Assembly: GCA_016788585.1 (NCBI GenBank) | Contig: JAEURP010000002.1 | Coordinates: 96,245 to 160,244, forward strand | Length of the DNA stretch: 64,000 nucleotides | From: Chthonomonas sp. | GTDB taxonomy: Bacteria; Armatimonadota; Fimbriimonadia; Fimbriimonadales; Fimbriimonadaceae | Direction: 5' to 3' | Part shown: positions 1 through 7,586 of the stretch, piece by piece | Numbering within the stretch: the first letter of the stretch is position 1 | Layout of the letters: every line of letters begins with the position of its first letter | Notes under the pieces: model-generated | Databases searched by the model: none | Told to the model about the DNA's origin: nothing | The model's input: only the letters and a program-made list of their open reading frames with translations | Program-made: the position numbers and the translations under genes

Positions 1-463
1 CTTCGACACGATCGAGTTCCGCATGTGCGATGTGCAACAGCGCGTCGATGAGACGTTGGCTTTGACCGCGATGATTCAGGCTCTGGTCGCCAAATTATAT
101 AGGTTGCATCAGTCAAACATGACGTTCCGAATCTATCGGCGCATGATGACGGACGAGAACCGCTTCCGCGCCGCGCGCTATGGAACGGAAGGGAAGTTGA
201 TCGACTTTGCGAAGAGAGAGGAAGTGGAGTTCACTTCACTGTTCGAAGAGCTCTACGAATTTGTAAAGGACGATGCCGAAGAACTGGGAACTACCGAGGA
301 GCTTAATTATCTGCGCACGATGATTAAGGAAGGCAATGGCGCGATTCGCCAACGCCGAGCATTCGAGAAAACCAAGACCCTGGAAGGCGTGATCGATAGT
401 ATCATCGCAGACACGCATCTTGGGCTTGGCGTGTCCGCGCCAAAGGTGAGCGCGAAGGCGTGA
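1..463 (+). CDS. C-terminal part of a GCS2/YbdK-type carboxylate-amine ligase (cut by the window edge)
   Basis: The reading frame is open from base 2, so only the last 153 residues are present. The start, with TIEFRMCDVQQRVDE followed by a helix ending in ALVAKL, matches the C-terminal part of the glutamate-cysteine-ligase-like GCS2 family (YbdK type), where this segment reads roughly TIEVRVCDVQ. GCS2 enzymes form an amide bond between the carboxylate of glutamate (or a similar acid) and an amine using ATP. The gene overlaps the next one by four bases (GTGA), and an amidotransferase and an ATP-grasp-like gene follow, so it probably works with them. The substrate cannot be told from this fragment. 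Confidence 0.8.
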   Translation, partial: FDTIEFRMCDVQQRVDETLALTAMIQALVAKLYRLHQSNMTFRIYRRMMTDENRFRAARYGTEGKLIDFAKREEVEFTSLFEELYEFVKDDAEELGTTEELNYLRTMIKEGNGAIRQRRAFEKTKTLEGVIDSIIADTHLGLGVSAPKVSAKA

Positions 464-1242
464 GGCTCGCGATCCTCGATCAGTATTGCGGGCATGTCAA
501 TCAGGGCATGCGTTGCATTGAGCAGATCGCGAAAGACGCGGGCCTAGAGATTGACCACTACGATGTGCGCGGCAAAAACGAGATTCCAAAGGCCAAGGAC
601 TACCGCCTATTCTTGAGCACCGGCGGCCCCGGCGATCCGCACGAGGTCGAGCACATGGAATGGGGCAAGCCATGGGGCTGCTTTCTCGAAGAGCTTCTTG
701 AACTGAACAAAGGCGACGAGAAGCGCCACGCGTTTCTGATTTGCCACAGCTATCAAATGGCTTGCATTCATTGGGGCCTCGCCGAGGTGACGCAACGCCG
801 GAAGCCAGCCTTTGGGATCTATCCTATGCACAAGACCGAGGCAGGGAAGACCGACCCTGTTTTGGAGGGCTTGCCAGATCCGTTTTGGGTCATTGATTCT
901 CGTGATTGGCAGGTGGTTCAACCGCATGTGAAGGCGATGGACCGATTTGGCGTGAAAGCTCTCGCGATCGAACGGGACCGACCCCATGTGAAGCTCCAGC
1001 GAGCGGCCATGGCGATCCGGTTTTCGCCAGAAATTGTTGGCACGCAATTCCACCCCGAAGCTGATGATTCAAGCATGCAAGCTTACATCGATGATCCAAA
1101 GATGGTCGAGCAACTCGCTGGGAAGCACGGGCTGGACCGAATCGAAAAGATCAAAGAAAACCTCGGCGACTTGATGAAGGTGCAATTCACCCGCCAGCAT
1201 CTTTTGCCAAACTTCCTCAAGGACGCGCTCAACAAAATCTAA
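460..1242 (+). CDS. Class I glutamine amidotransferase domain protein
   Basis: This 260-residue protein is a stand-alone class I glutamine amidotransferase. The nucleophile lies in FLICHSYQ (Cys95) and the His-Glu pair in GTQFHPEAD (His198, Glu200), with an oxyanion-type STGGPGDP near residue 55. Such domains hydrolyse glutamine and pass ammonia to a partner, or act as gamma-glutamyl peptidases. The GTG start is chosen because it overlaps the stop of the upstream ligase (GTGA) and gives the expected N-terminus MRLAILDQY. It lacks a synthetase domain of its own, so the neighbouring ligase or the following ATP-grasp-like protein is the likely partner (inference). Confidence 0.85.
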   Translation: MRLAILDQYCGHVNQGMRCIEQIAKDAGLEIDHYDVRGKNEIPKAKDYRLFLSTGGPGDPHEVEHMEWGKPWGCFLEELLELNKGDEKRHAFLICHSYQMACIHWGLAEVTQRRKPAFGIYPMHKTEAGKTDPVLEGLPDPFWVIDSRDWQVVQPHVKAMDRFGVKALAIERDRPHVKLQRAAMAIRFSPEIVGTQFHPEADDSSMQAYIDDPKMVEQLAGKHGLDRIEKIKENLGDLMKVQFTRQHLLPNFLKDALNKI

Positions 1243-1244
1243 CC

Positions 1245-2411
1245 ATGGACCCGGTTCTACGCGCGGATTTTAAGCAACGATGGTCGGACGATAAGTACGA
1301 ACCGCTGGTCGCGGCGGTCAACGATCCGTACAAGTGGAAAGCCGAGTTTCGCATCTGCGAGACTCCAATATTTTTCACCGAAGAGTGGTCGCGCATTCTT
1401 CAAGAAGCCGGCGACCAGATACTGAAGCAAATCCAGACTCCTGAGTTTGAAAAGCACGCCCGTACGGCGATCCCTAAGGGCGAGGCAGTGCCGCACCCCA
1501 AGCCGCATCCAGCGTTTGTACAGATCGATTTCGCCGTCGCCGAGGAGCACGGGCAATTGGTGCCTAAGCTCATCGAACTTCAAGGCTTCGCGAGCATGTT
1601 CTGCTACCAAGTCGCGCTCGACCGAGCCTATCGCAAGCTCGACCTCGTACCCGAGAACACTTCGCAGTACTGGAGCGGCCTCAATGAAGCAAGCTACCTT
1701 GATCACTTGCGCAAGATCGTCATTGGCGACCTCGACAAAGATGATTTGGTGCTTCTCGAGATAGAACCCGAGAAGCAGCGCACGAAGATTGATTTCGCCT
1801 GCACCGAAGAGATGCTCGGCATTCGCACTCTCTGCTTGACCGACCTAAGAAAGGACGGCCGAACACTGCGCGATCCCAACGGCAGGCAGATCAAGCGCAT
1901 CTACAACCGAGTGATTTTTGACGAGCTTGGTCAGAAGAACCTTAACCTTGACTTTCACCCAACCGATGACGTGGATGTTGATTGGGTCGCACACCCCAAC
2001 TGGTTCCACAAGCTTAGCAAGCATACGTTACCTTTCTTGAAAGGCGACGCGATTCCCGAGTGCCACTTCGTGAGCGATCTCAAGGAGATTCCGAAAGACC
2101 TCAAGAACTATGTGCTCAAGCCGCTTTATTCCTTTGCTGGCGCGGGCGTGATTGTGGACGTTACTAAGAAGGCAATTGAGAGTCTCGAGCACCCCGAGGT
2201 CTATCTTCTCCAACGAAAGGTGAAGTACGCCAACTTCATCGAAACCCCCACCGGACGGAGCAAGGCCGAAGTGCGCCTGATGTACTTCTGGAACCGCACG
2301 CCAATCCTGGCGAACACATTAGTTCGTGTCAGCAGAGGCAACCTAAGCAGCGTGAGTAAGAACACCGACGACACCTGGATCGGCGCCACAACCGGTTACC
2401 ATCGAATCTAG
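1245..2411 (+). CDS. ATP-grasp-like protein of the ligase/amidotransferase cluster
   Basis: This 388-residue protein starts two bases after the amidotransferase stop, so the three genes form one operon. I do not recognise a characterised family member. The second half looks like an ATP-grasp fold: YVLKPLYSFAGAGV near residue 290 resembles the nucleotide-binding Lys and Gly-rich loop, followed by LLQRKV, where these enzymes have a conserved backbone and adenine contact, and then EVRLMYFW. The first half contains KLIELQGFASMF, like the acidic substrate-side motif of glutathionylspermidine-synthase-like ligases. A peptide- or amide-forming activity fits the context but is inferred. No signal peptide or membrane segment is seen. 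Confidence 0.6.
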   Translation: MDPVLRADFKQRWSDDKYEPLVAAVNDPYKWKAEFRICETPIFFTEEWSRILQEAGDQILKQIQTPEFEKHARTAIPKGEAVPHPKPHPAFVQIDFAVAEEHGQLVPKLIELQGFASMFCYQVALDRAYRKLDLVPENTSQYWSGLNEASYLDHLRKIVIGDLDKDDLVLLEIEPEKQRTKIDFACTEEMLGIRTLCLTDLRKDGRTLRDPNGRQIKRIYNRVIFDELGQKNLNLDFHPTDDVDVDWVAHPNWFHKLSKHTLPFLKGDAIPECHFVSDLKEIPKDLKNYVLKPLYSFAGAGVIVDVTKKAIESLEHPEVYLLQRKVKYANFIETPTGRSKAEVRLMYFWNRTPILANTLVRVSRGNLSSVSKNTDDTWIGATTGYHRI

Positions 2412-2870
2412 TTATTGGATTAGTTGTCTGACGTTATCGAGGTTGATTTCCTTCCCGCAATCCTCGCAGATGAGCTTAATCGTTCGGCGGCTAAAAAAAT
2501 TCTCCTTTCCGCAGCTCTCGCACTTGATATGATAGGTCGGCAGGATAACTCCGTTTTCAATGGGGATCATGCGTCCGCAAGACCGGCACATCACGTCCTT
2601 CTCGGGCTTCGAAGTGAGGGAATTTTGGAATTGGCAATATGGGCAGCCGAGTTTTTCGATCGGCACTTGCTTGTTTTGCACAAGTTTGACCACCGCAAAC
2701 ACGACGAGCGCAGTGCCAATCACGACGAGGAGCCAGCCCGCGATAGCCAGCGACCCATAGGCGACGAAAACACCGCCTAAGATAAGGCAGATGACGGCAA
2801 TGACTCCCGCGATTACCGCTTGACTGGTGTTCTGTTCGACAACATCATCGGCGCGAGTTGGTTGATCCAT
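2412..2870 (-). CDS. Membrane protein with two hydrophobic segments and zinc-ribbon motifs
   Basis: This 152-residue protein has two hydrophobic stretches (about residues 18-38 and 43-65) followed by a cytoplasmic-type tail with four CxxC motifs: CPYC, CRSC, CESC and CEDC. The spacing suggests two zinc ribbons. Function is unknown; zinc-ribbon membrane proteins of this kind are common and poorly characterised. Its stop codon directly abuts the stop of the convergent ATP-grasp-like gene with no base between. The intergenic gap to the next minus-strand gene is only 26 bases, so it may be cotranscribed with the sigma factor operon. Confidence 0.7.
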   Translation of the reverse strand: MDQPTRADDVVEQNTSQAVIAGVIAVICLILGGVFVAYGSLAIAGWLLVVIGTALVVFAVVKLVQNKQVPIEKLGCPYCQFQNSLTSKPEKDVMCRSCGRMIPIENGVILPTYHIKCESCGKENFFSRRTIKLICEDCGKEINLDNVRQLIQ

Positions 2871-2896
2871 GCCTGATCAAGGGACGGTCTCAACTC

Positions 2897-3670
2897 CTAC
2901 GGAGATTCGGAGACGCCTGGCAGTTCTGTATGCTCGGGCTGCTGTTCTCGCGGTTGTCGCTCGTGAGATTCGGGCTGCTCCTCGGGCTCTGGCGAGTTCG
3001 GATCGGTTGCTGGAACGAGCAGGACGTGGTCATTAGCCTGAGTGAAGGCAGAAAATCCGTACCGGCTTCCAAGGTCCTTCAAAACCGCTAGGGCTGGCAT
3101 CTTGTCATAAAAGGCTTGGACGTCTGGGTTCGGCATGTCAGGAGCAAGCTGCAGGCGCAACCCAGATTGGCGGCTAATCTCGTCGAGGACGGACATCAAG
3201 CTGATCGACTCGGAGGTTAAAGTCACCAACTTCTCGTAAGGAGGAATGGCTCGCGGCGGCTCCGGCGGAGGAGCGACAACATTCTGATTCGGGTCGTAGC
3301 CGGGGTTCAACCGCGGATTGATTGGCTGTTCTGTCCGGTTGGCTACGGGGCGTCCGGACTGCACCGGCTCTGGTTGCCGAGATGAGACCATCGCGAATCC
3401 CGCCCAGGTTGCGGCGGCAATGCTTGCCGCGAGTCCGACCCCGACAATCAGCCGCGGGCGCGGGCTTGCCAGCTGACGTACTTCTTCTCGTGGGTGGAAT
3501 TTTCGCGGCTGACCAGTGCCGGGCTTGGCTCCCCGAACCTCGCGGACCAGGTTCATCCGCTTGATCATCTCCCCTCGATGTTCCGGATAGCGCTTGATGA
3601 ACCCGTCGACGGCCTGGTGATCGCCTTCTTCGGCGATAAACCACATGAGCTCGTCAATACTGCGCTCCAT
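2897..3670 (-). CDS. Putative anti-sigma factor with a C-terminal STN-like domain
   Basis: The gene overlaps the upstream sigma factor stop by one base (TGATG), the usual arrangement of an ECF sigma factor and its regulator. The N-terminus (residues 1-40, MERSIDELMWFIAEEGD) resembles short anti-sigma N-terminal helices but lacks the HxxxCxxC zinc motif. One membrane segment lies at about residues 75-96. A Pro-rich linker follows, and residues about 165-235 (ISLMSVLDEISRQSGLRL to DHVLLVP) look like an STN domain, the short periplasmic fold of secretins and TonB-dependent receptors. The tail is Glu/Gln/Pro rich. Anti-sigma function is inferred from position; the STN match is by eye. Confidence 0.65.
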   Translation of the reverse strand: MERSIDELMWFIAEEGDHQAVDGFIKRYPEHRGEMIKRMNLVREVRGAKPGTGQPRKFHPREEVRQLASPRPRLIVGVGLAASIAAATWAGFAMVSSRQPEPVQSGRPVANRTEQPINPRLNPGYDPNQNVVAPPPEPPRAIPPYEKLVTLTSESISLMSVLDEISRQSGLRLQLAPDMPNPDVQAFYDKMPALAVLKDLGSRYGFSAFTQANDHVLLVPATDPNSPEPEEQPESHERQPREQQPEHTELPGVSESP

Positions 3671-4230
3671 CAGTCGGCCACCTCCTCGTAGTAGTGTCGG
3701 AATCGCTCTCTAGCACGAAAAAGCCTCGTCTTCGCGGCGTTGGCGCTGATGCCGAGAGTGTCTCCGATCTCAGTTAGGCTCAGGTCATCCCAGTAGAAGA
3801 GGGTGATTGCTGCTCGGTCATCGGGCCCAAGTTTGCTTAGTGCGTAGCTCACGCGCGGATCAACAGAGTGATCCTCATTCGTAGCGGGCCGATCTGCCGC
3901 GACATCGAGCGGCAAATTCAACTTCTGGTTCTTGATGGTCCGGGCCTGCTGGATACTCCGATTCACAGCAACCCGGTAGATCCAAGTACTGAACTTGCTC
4001 CGCTTATCAAACTTGGTCAGGTTCCGATAGACGAGCGTGAAGATCTCTTGTGTCGCGTCGGCGGCCTCTTCTGGCTTCAAAAGCACGCCCAAAGCCACGG
4101 CGTACACGCGGTCGTAGTACTTAGAATAAAGGATATCAAAGGCCCCGGCCTCGCCTCCAAGGAAGCGATCAACGAGCCGGATATCCTCATCGAATCCATC
4201 CGTTCGCGACTGGTCAAAAGCCGACGACAT
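3670..4230 (-). CDS. ECF-family RNA polymerase sigma factor
   Basis: This 186-residue protein has the two-domain ECF layout. Region 2 includes FDILYSKYYDRVYAVAL and EEAADATQEIFTLVYRNL with SKFSTWIYRVAVNRS (about residues 30-100). Region 4 includes FYWDDLSLTEIGDTLGIS and AAKTRLFRARERF (about 142-180), the helix-turn-helix that reads the -35 box. It would direct RNA polymerase to a small regulon in response to the membrane protein encoded just downstream. An in-frame GTG lies one codon upstream of the chosen ATG. A short inverted repeat sits immediately upstream. Confidence 0.92.
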   Translation of the reverse strand: MSSAFDQSRTDGFDEDIRLVDRFLGGEAGAFDILYSKYYDRVYAVALGVLLKPEEAADATQEIFTLVYRNLTKFDKRSKFSTWIYRVAVNRSIQQARTIKNQKLNLPLDVAADRPATNEDHSVDPRVSYALSKLGPDDRAAITLFYWDDLSLTEIGDTLGISANAAKTRLFRARERFRHYYEEVAD

Positions 4231-4232
4231 CA

Positions 4233-4256
4233 CCGATAAGTTTGACGCGTTATCGG
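4233..4256 (-). promoter_or_regulatory. Inverted repeat before the ECF sigma gene
   Basis: CCGATAA at 4233-4239 and TTATCGG at 4250-4256 are perfect 7-base inverted arms separated by 10 bases, directly upstream of the sigma start codon. It could be an operator or an mRNA hairpin at the start. No experimental or family evidence links it to a regulator. Confidence 0.35.
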
Positions 4257-4313
4257 CTAGGCGGGGTTACCGGGTTCCAGCGCCACTAGGTCCACGAACG
4301 TGAGTATTCGCCG

Positions 4314-4319
4314 TATACT
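4314..4319 (+). promoter_or_regulatory. -10-like TATACT just upstream of the AraC-type gene
   Basis: TATACT lies 8 bases before the ATG at 4328, with no Shine-Dalgarno sequence between. If it is the -10 box, transcription would start at or within a base or two of the ATG, giving a leaderless mRNA. No good -35 box is seen. The same arrangement recurs at many starts in this window. Confidence 0.5.
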
Positions 4320-4327
4320 GAGTTTCT

Positions 4328-4720
4328 ATGCCCTGCGAGTTCGCCCTGGCATCAATTAAGGTTCCCGCACGAAAGTGGCGGACGCGCGCCGAGTTGCTCG
4401 CGATCCTCGCCGAAATCAAGCTCGCCATCGAGGGTCTCGAGCCCGCGTCCCTCGCTTCGCTCGCGAAGAATCACGGAATCTCGCCGTCCCACCTGCAGCG
4501 GCTCTTCATCAGCGTCTACACCGAGTCGCCCGGCGAGATGTCACGCCGGGTTCGCCTCGAGTCGGCGGCGATTCGACTGAGTCATGGCGAAAGTGCCGAG
4601 CAAATCGCCCAAGATCTAGGCTATTCCCAGCCCAGCGCGTTCTCGCGGGCGTTCAAAGCGCACCACGGCCTCTCGCCGCGCGCTTTTAGCAAGAAATGTC
4701 AAGTCGAATCCCCCGAATAG
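4328..4720 (+). CDS. AraC-type helix-turn-helix transcriptional regulator (DNA-binding domain only)
   Basis: The 130-residue protein is essentially an AraC/XylS DNA-binding domain. The first helix-turn-helix is in SLASLAKNHGISPSHLQRLF (about residues 40-60) and the second in SAEQIAQDLGYSQPSAFSRAF with the typical HHGLSPRAF ending (about 88-122). There is no ligand-binding domain, so it is a short family member, perhaps related to the Ada/SoxS type. It is followed after 19 bases by a VOC-family gene that has its own -10-like element. Targets are unknown. Confidence 0.88.
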   Translation: MPCEFALASIKVPARKWRTRAELLAILAEIKLAIEGLEPASLASLAKNHGISPSHLQRLFISVYTESPGEMSRRVRLESAAIRLSHGESAEQIAQDLGYSQPSAFSRAFKAHHGLSPRAFSKKCQVESPE

Positions 4721-4724
4721 GGCG

Positions 4725-4730
4725 GATAAT
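4725..4730 (+). promoter_or_regulatory. -10-like GATAAT before the VOC gene
   Basis: GATAAT lies 9 bases before the ATG at 4740 and no Shine-Dalgarno sequence is present, again suggesting a leaderless or near-leaderless transcript. It overlaps the end of the AraC-type gene region, so the VOC gene may have its own promoter besides readthrough. Confidence 0.4.
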
Positions 4731-4739
4731 GCTTGCCAA

Positions 4740-5090
4740 ATGAACACCGTTTGCCACATCGAAATCCAAACCCGCGACCTCGCGGCGGCCCAAGCCTTCT
4801 ACGCCCAGGTCTTTCCCGGCTGGACCTTCCGCAGCTTCGGCGAGGAGATGGTCGTTTTCGGCGTCGGGGATGCGCACGTCGGCGGCTTCATGAAGACCGA
4901 CGCCGTGAAACCCGGCAGCAGCCCGTCGGTCTGGATTCAGGTCGAGGAAATCGAGCCCGTCCTCGCCCGCGCCACCGCGGCTGGCGGCTCGGTCGCTTGC
5001 GAGAAGTACCCAGTTCCTAGCGTGGGCTGGTCGGCCCAATTCAACGACCCCGAAGGCTCGGTAATCGGAATCGTCCAGTTCGGCGAGTAA
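4740..5090 (+). CDS. VOC-family (glyoxalase/bleomycin-resistance-like) protein
   Basis: This 116-residue protein has one complete vicinal-oxygen-chelate module pair: an N-terminal VCHIEIQTRDLAAAQAFYAQVF with the metal-site His and the conserved FY, and a second half with SVWIQVEEIEPVLARATAAGG and a final DPEGSVIGIVQF. Short VOC proteins of this kind bind metal and act in glyoxalase, dioxygenase or antibiotic-binding roles; the substrate here is unknown. It follows the small AraC-type regulator on the same strand. Confidence 0.85.
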   Translation: MNTVCHIEIQTRDLAAAQAFYAQVFPGWTFRSFGEEMVVFGVGDAHVGGFMKTDAVKPGSSPSVWIQVEEIEPVLARATAAGGSVACEKYPVPSVGWSAQFNDPEGSVIGIVQFGE

Positions 5091-5130
5091 CGGAGGGTGG
5101 ACGGCAGCCCGCCACCCGGCGCAGGGAATT

Positions 5131-6078
5131 CTATCCCCGGATTAGCGTCTTCAGCGCCGTCGTCACCGCGTGATGAGTGAACGCGAATCCTTCCGCTTCG
5201 GCCCGCTTCGGCAGCACCCTTTGCCCGTGCAAAAGCAGTTCAGGATCGGGGGCACCGAGGGCGCCTGCGACGCGTAGCGCGAACTGCGGGACCGGAGGCG
5301 ACCAAGGCCGCCCGACCATCGCGCGCAGCTCGCGCATCATCGCTTCGTTCGTGACGGGATTCGGTGCGGTGCCGTTGAAAACTCCCGGCTCGCCGCGCTC
5401 CAGCACATGAAGGAACAGCCGCGCGAGGTCGTCCTCGTGAATCCAACTCATGTACTGCTGCCCGGAGCCCGCGTGCCCGCCCAAAAACGCCTTGGCGAGC
5501 TTGATCAGCGTAGGCAGCGCGCCGCCATGCCCCAGCACCACGCCGACTCGCACCTTGGCCTTCGCGGTGCGTGGCAGGTCGAACGCATCCTGCGCGGCTT
5601 CCCATTCGAGGCAGGTCTTCACGAGGAACTCCTCCGAATTTCCAGTCGGCGAATCTTCATCAAGAATCTCGTCGCCTCGATTACCATAGATCCCAATCGC
5701 GCTGGCATTGATCCAGATTCGCGGAGGATGATTGGCATTGGCCAGGGCTTCTCCGATCTTCCTGGTTGGACTCACGCGGCTCTCGATAATGTTCGTTTGA
5801 GCCATATGAGTCCATTTCTGAGCAATGGTTTCGCCCGAAAGATTGATGATCGCCTCGGCACCTTCTAAAGAACTCTGCCAATTCTCGCGCCATTGAAGAT
5901 CAGCATTCTCACCGCGCCCGAGAGCCAGGACCTCATAGCCCTCTTTCATCAGCAAGACGCCGATCAGCCGCCCAAGATAACCCGTACCGCCGGCGATGAT
6001 GACGCGCCGCGCGGCTCCTACGGCGACCGGCCTTTCATGCGGCGTCGTCTGACGTTTGGGTTCCGGTTGGTTGTTCAC
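5131..6078 (-). CDS. TIGR01777-type NAD(P)-dependent epimerase/dehydratase (YfcH-like)
   Basis: The 315-residue protein is a short-chain dehydrogenase/reductase of the extended type. The nucleotide-binding loop is GGTGYLGRLIG near residue 30. The family hallmarks INLSGETI, WINASAIGIYG and SWIHEDDLARLF follow, with FNGTAPNPVTN and a C-terminal half typical of TIGR01777 proteins. These are related to SulA/YfcH and their substrates are unknown. The first 24 residues are polar and look like an extension, so a later start near VGAARRVII cannot be excluded. Convergent with the VOC gene at its 3' end. Confidence 0.88.
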   Translation of the reverse strand: MNNQPEPKRQTTPHERPVAVGAARRVIIAGGTGYLGRLIGVLLMKEGYEVLALGRGENADLQWRENWQSSLEGAEAIINLSGETIAQKWTHMAQTNIIESRVSPTRKIGEALANANHPPRIWINASAIGIYGNRGDEILDEDSPTGNSEEFLVKTCLEWEAAQDAFDLPRTAKAKVRVGVVLGHGGALPTLIKLAKAFLGGHAGSGQQYMSWIHEDDLARLFLHVLERGEPGVFNGTAPNPVTNEAMMRELRAMVGRPWSPPVPQFALRVAGALGAPDPELLLHGQRVLPKRAEAEGFAFTHHAVTTALKTLIRG

Positions 6079-6087
6079 CTCACCCCC

Positions 6088-6188
6088 GGAGGATAGGCTT
6101 TAGCCTGTCGGCGTCCGATAGACTTCAGTCTGTCGCCGCGGTTAGACTGAAGTCTAACGGCCATTTGACAGGCTAAAGCCTATCCTCC
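6088..6188. repeat. Compound inverted repeat, family B
   Basis: A perfect 22-base inverted repeat (6088-6109 and 6167-6188, key core GGATAGGCTTTAGCCTGTC) encloses a second 13-base inverted repeat (6119-6131 and 6144-6156). The right arm overlaps the end of ubiX and contains its stop codon. A related sequence occurs at 19896-19948. It could fold as a cruciform in DNA or as nested hairpins in RNA and may serve as a bidirectional terminator, but no U-run follows. Confidence 0.8.
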
Positions 6189-6778
6189 ACTGCCCATTCC
6201 TTCACGATGTTCTGCTCAACGCCGAGGCTTTGCAGAACCCGCGCGACCACGGTGTCGGCCAATTCCTCTAAAGACTGCGGGACGCCGTACCAGGCGGGGC
6301 AGGCGGGGATGATCGTCGCGCCGGCTTCGGCCAAAGTGGTGAGATTGCGGAGCATGATGAGGTTCATCGGCATCTCGCGGGGAACCATGACGAGCGGGCG
6401 TTTCTCCTTCAAGCAGACATCGGCGGACCGCGTGAGGAGGTCGTCGCTGATGCCGTGCGCGATGCGGCCCGCGGTGCCCATGCTGCACGGAATCACGACC
6501 ATACCGTCGTGTCGAAAGCTGCCGCTGGCGGGCGGCGTGAAGTAATCGCGGCTGCTAAGGAGTTCTAGGTTAGGGAAGTCCTCACCCAGCCATTCGCGAG
6601 GCGAAAAACCTTCGCGCAGGAGGTTGATTCCGAGCTCGGTAGAGGCGACTTGGAAGGCCTGATCGCTCATGATCAGCATCACGCGGGACCAAATCTTGCA
6701 GGCGCGCATGAGGAAGCGCTGGGCGTAGATCGCGCCGCTCGCGCCCGTGACCCCGACGACCAAGTTCCCGCGCTGCAT
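6173..6778 (-). CDS. ubiX: UbiX-like flavin prenyltransferase
   Basis: This 201-residue flavoprotein matches UbiX. It has the N-terminal VVGVTGASGAIYAQRF, the central PASGSFRHDGMVVIPCSMGT (FMN contact and Ser/Cys region) and the C-terminal VPREMPMNLIMLRNL and PACPAWY motifs. UbiX prenylates FMN to make the cofactor of UbiD-type decarboxylases. No ubiD is in the window. The last codons (EDRL, then TAG) are encoded by the right arm of a palindromic repeat, so the natural C-terminus may have been changed by the repeat. Length is normal for the family. Confidence 0.93.
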   Translation of the reverse strand: MQRGNLVVGVTGASGAIYAQRFLMRACKIWSRVMLIMSDQAFQVASTELGINLLREGFSPREWLGEDFPNLELLSSRDYFTPPASGSFRHDGMVVIPCSMGTAGRIAHGISDDLLTRSADVCLKEKRPLVMVPREMPMNLIMLRNLTTLAEAGATIIPACPAWYGVPQSLEELADTVVARVLQSLGVEQNIVKEWAVEDRL

Positions 6779-6805
6779 GCCCCTATTCTAGTTCAAAATG
6801 GAGCG

Positions 6806-7417
6806 GTGGAACTCTTTGGCCGCACGAATATCCCGGTGCCCCCGGTCTGGTTGTCCTTGCGAGAGCCAGAATCGCCTTCGCCGGGCTGGGCCGAGGCCCT
6901 TTGCGAGGCGGCGGTTTCAGCTAAGACGATCATTGATATCAGCCAGCGCCCCGGCTTGTTCGGAGGGCTGATCGCTGGCAAGGGTTCTATGGTGATGGCG
7001 GTCGGGGGCGGTGACTGCTCCCGCGCCCCGGACGCGGGTTGGGCGAAGAACTTCATCGAAGCTAAGCTGGTTTCGGTGCTTAGCTGCCTCCGGCAGGACC
7101 ATCTGGACTTCTTCTTCTTGGACTACAACGGGCCATGGGAAGAGTGGCAAATCGACGGCGCGCTTGAGGCGATGGAAAGCGCTCGGCAAGATGGTTTGAT
7201 CCGGTTTTCGGGTTTGTCTTCAAGCGGAAACGATTTGGCTACCGCCGCGATGTGGAACTTCCACGACGCCTTCGACGCGGTTCTCATGCAGCGAGAGACT
7301 TACTTCAGCGAGGTTTCGAAAATCGGGGCCGAAAGGCGATGCGGCATGGTGACCTACGATGACGAAATCGACGGCTGGCCGGTTTTGAAGAGAGTTTCGG
7401 AGTTAGCATGCGCATAG
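6806..7417 (+). CDS. Aldo/keto reductase-like protein, short
   Basis: About 200 residues show the C-terminal face of an aldo/keto reductase barrel: HLDFFFLDYNGPWEEW resembles the VDLYQLH strand, ALEAMESARQDGLIRFSGLSS resembles the AL..L...GKIR.iGvSn segment. The N-terminal part of the family, with the catalytic Asp/Tyr/Lys, is reduced or missing. The start is uncertain; the GTG at 6806 was chosen because it clears the divergent ubiX start, and the frame stays open further upstream. It could be a truncated or degenerate family member. The downstream FAD gene lies on the same strand behind a repeat. Confidence 0.5.
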   Translation: MELFGRTNIPVPPVWLSLREPESPSPGWAEALCEAAVSAKTIIDISQRPGLFGGLIAGKGSMVMAVGGGDCSRAPDAGWAKNFIEAKLVSVLSCLRQDHLDFFFLDYNGPWEEWQIDGALEAMESARQDGLIRFSGLSSSGNDLATAAMWNFHDAFDAVLMQRETYFSEVSKIGAERRCGMVTYDDEIDGWPVLKRVSELACA

Positions 7418-7586
7418 TCCCCCTCTCTTGCGCCCGCGAGATTTGTAAGCGCTTCAGATTGTTGTGGCGGAGGAGAGGGGTTAGGGGTGAGGTCAAATCG
7501 GGCGACCCCTCTCCTGTTCGAGCTTCTTTCGCTTTCGCTCAAGACTCCTCGAACTTCCTCTCCCGCAAGGGGAGAGGAGGGCGCAT
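7418..7586. repeat. Repeat-derived spacer with C/G-rich inverted arms
   Basis: This spacer consists of two adjacent inverted pairs: a CCCCCTCTC arm at 7419-7427 opposite GAGAGGGG at 7473-7480, and CCCCTCTCC at 7506-7514 opposite GGGGAGAGG at 7569-7577. The final arm provides GGAGG at 7576-7580, which is correctly spaced as Shine-Dalgarno for the TTG start at 7587. The style is like the in-gene 102-bp element but the sequence is distinct. Confidence 0.6.
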
